Below, piece after piece: positions 63,687-64,000 of a DNA stretch of 64,000 bases. How positions within the stretch are numbered: the stretch's first letter is position 1; the number at the start of each line of letters is the position of its first letter. The stretch is from assembly GCF_001422735.1 (NCBI RefSeq), contig NZ_LMLZ01000012.1:216616-280615 (forward strand), read 5' to 3'. Both the position numbers and the translations under genes were made by a program. The notes beneath the pieces were generated by a model. That model was not told where the DNA came from, searched no databases, and saw only the letters and a list, made by a program, of their open reading frames with translations. The DNA is from Acidovorax sp. Leaf78 (GTDB taxonomy: Bacteria > Pseudomonadota > Gammaproteobacteria > Burkholderiales > Burkholderiaceae_C).

Positions 63687-64000
63687 TTATTGAGGGCCGA
63701 GCTTGTCGATCAGCGCCTTGAGCTCTTCCACCTCGGCGGGCTTGAGGTCCGTCAGCGGTGCGCGCACCGGGCCACCGTCGTGGCCCACGATCTTGGCGCC
63801 CGCCTTGATGATGCTCACGCCGTAGCCTTCCACCCGGTTGCGAATCGCCAGGTAGGGCATGAAGAACTCCTTGAGCAGCTTGGCCCACCGTCGTGGCCCA
63901 CGATCTTGGCGCCCGCCTTGATGATGCTCACGCCGTAGCCTTCCACCCGGTTGCGAATCGCCAGGTAGGGCATGAAGAACTCCTTGAGCAGCTTGTGCTG
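63687..64000 (-). pseudogene. Dihydrodipicolinate-synthase-family gene, 3' end, broken by a 113-bp tandem duplication
   Basis: The leftward frame entering at 64000 reads [17 protein letters not shown], then [20 protein letters not shown], matching the C-terminal part of DapA/HpcH-type aldolases (DHDPS family). It then runs into a second copy of the same 113 bp. Because 113 is not a multiple of three, the frame shifts and stops at TGA within the copy. The original ending ([17 protein letters not shown], then LIDKLGPQ and TAA at 63689-63687) is still there in another frame. It is either a real mutation or a local assembly error. The start lies outside the window. Confidence 0.75.
63772..63995. 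repeat. Direct tandem duplication, 111-bp identical arms offset by 113 bp
   Basis: Bases 63772-63882 are repeated exactly at 63885-63995, starting CCACCGTCGTGGCCCACGAT. Two extra bases join the copies. It lies in the DapA-like coding sequence at the window edge. Confidence 0.93.

Overview
The window is GC-rich double-stranded DNA with betaproteobacterial gene order and protein content. The strongest signs are exbB-exbD-lpxK-Trm112-kdsB-adk in one orientation, xseA-sodB, lptF/lptG back to back with pepA-holC, a valine-catabolic mmsA/mmsB set, and many DUF families typical of Comamonadaceae. Acidovorax or a close relative is the best guess. No rRNA, tRNA, CRISPR array, transposase, integrase or phage gene was found.

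Layout. 1-4.2 kb: truncated aminotransferase, cysB, cbiX, lptG and lptF, all leftward. 4.2-8.4 kb: pepA, holC, a proline/alanine-rich unknown and a branched-chain amino-acid binding protein, rightward. 8.7-13.4 kb: a 2-hydroxyacid dehydrogenase, an unknown, and lexA diverging from an L-asparaginase across two tandem SOS boxes, followed by two small envelope proteins. 13.7-18.4 kb: the adk-kdsB-lpxK-exbDB block. 18.8-23.6 kb: xseA, sodB, DUF192, a small secreted protein and icd. 23.9-29.8 kb: a signalling cluster with a triple-PAS histidine kinase, a lone receiver and a 1211-residue REC-GAF-PAS-PAS-GAF-GGDEF-EAL protein. 29.9-38.4 kb: a tightly overlapped leftward operon of DUF2946 protein, TonB receptor, family-5 binding protein, two permeases, double ATPase and glutamine amidotransferase, with a Fur-like palindrome in front. 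38.5-39.3 kb: an AT-rich intrusion with one orphan gene. 39.5-46 kb: valine catabolism (mmsB, acyl-CoA dehydrogenase, mmsA and a LysR regulator), interleaved with DUF488, TfoX-like and LprI-like genes. 46-50 kb: Nudix, thioesterase, PH-domain, EF-hand, DUF3309 and a sensor kinase. 50.3-55.7 kb: a MarR-controlled tripartite EmrAB/NodT efflux operon. 55.9-57 kb: a ParD-like antitoxin with a zeta-type kinase broken by one stop codon. 57-64 kb: SnoaL/LysR pair, a frameshifted PAP2 phosphatase with autotransporter repeats behind a Pho-box-like site, an AT-rich island with a necrosis-inducing (NLP/NPP1) protein, a second 2-hydroxyacid dehydrogenase, a lipoprotein, and a dihydrodipicolinate-synthase-family gene disrupted by a 113-bp duplication at the window edge.

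The core genes serve LPS transport and lipid A/KDO synthesis, DNA repair and replication, and central metabolism. The accessory genes serve metal uptake, drug efflux, c-di-GMP signalling, toxin-antitoxin and possible plant interaction. A dispersed repeat of about 65 bp appears at least four times between genes and once inside lpxK. The best candidates for undescribed biology are the AT-rich orphan gene, the receptor/ABC/amidotransferase operon, the phosphatase-autotransporter hybrid and the dispersed repeat.
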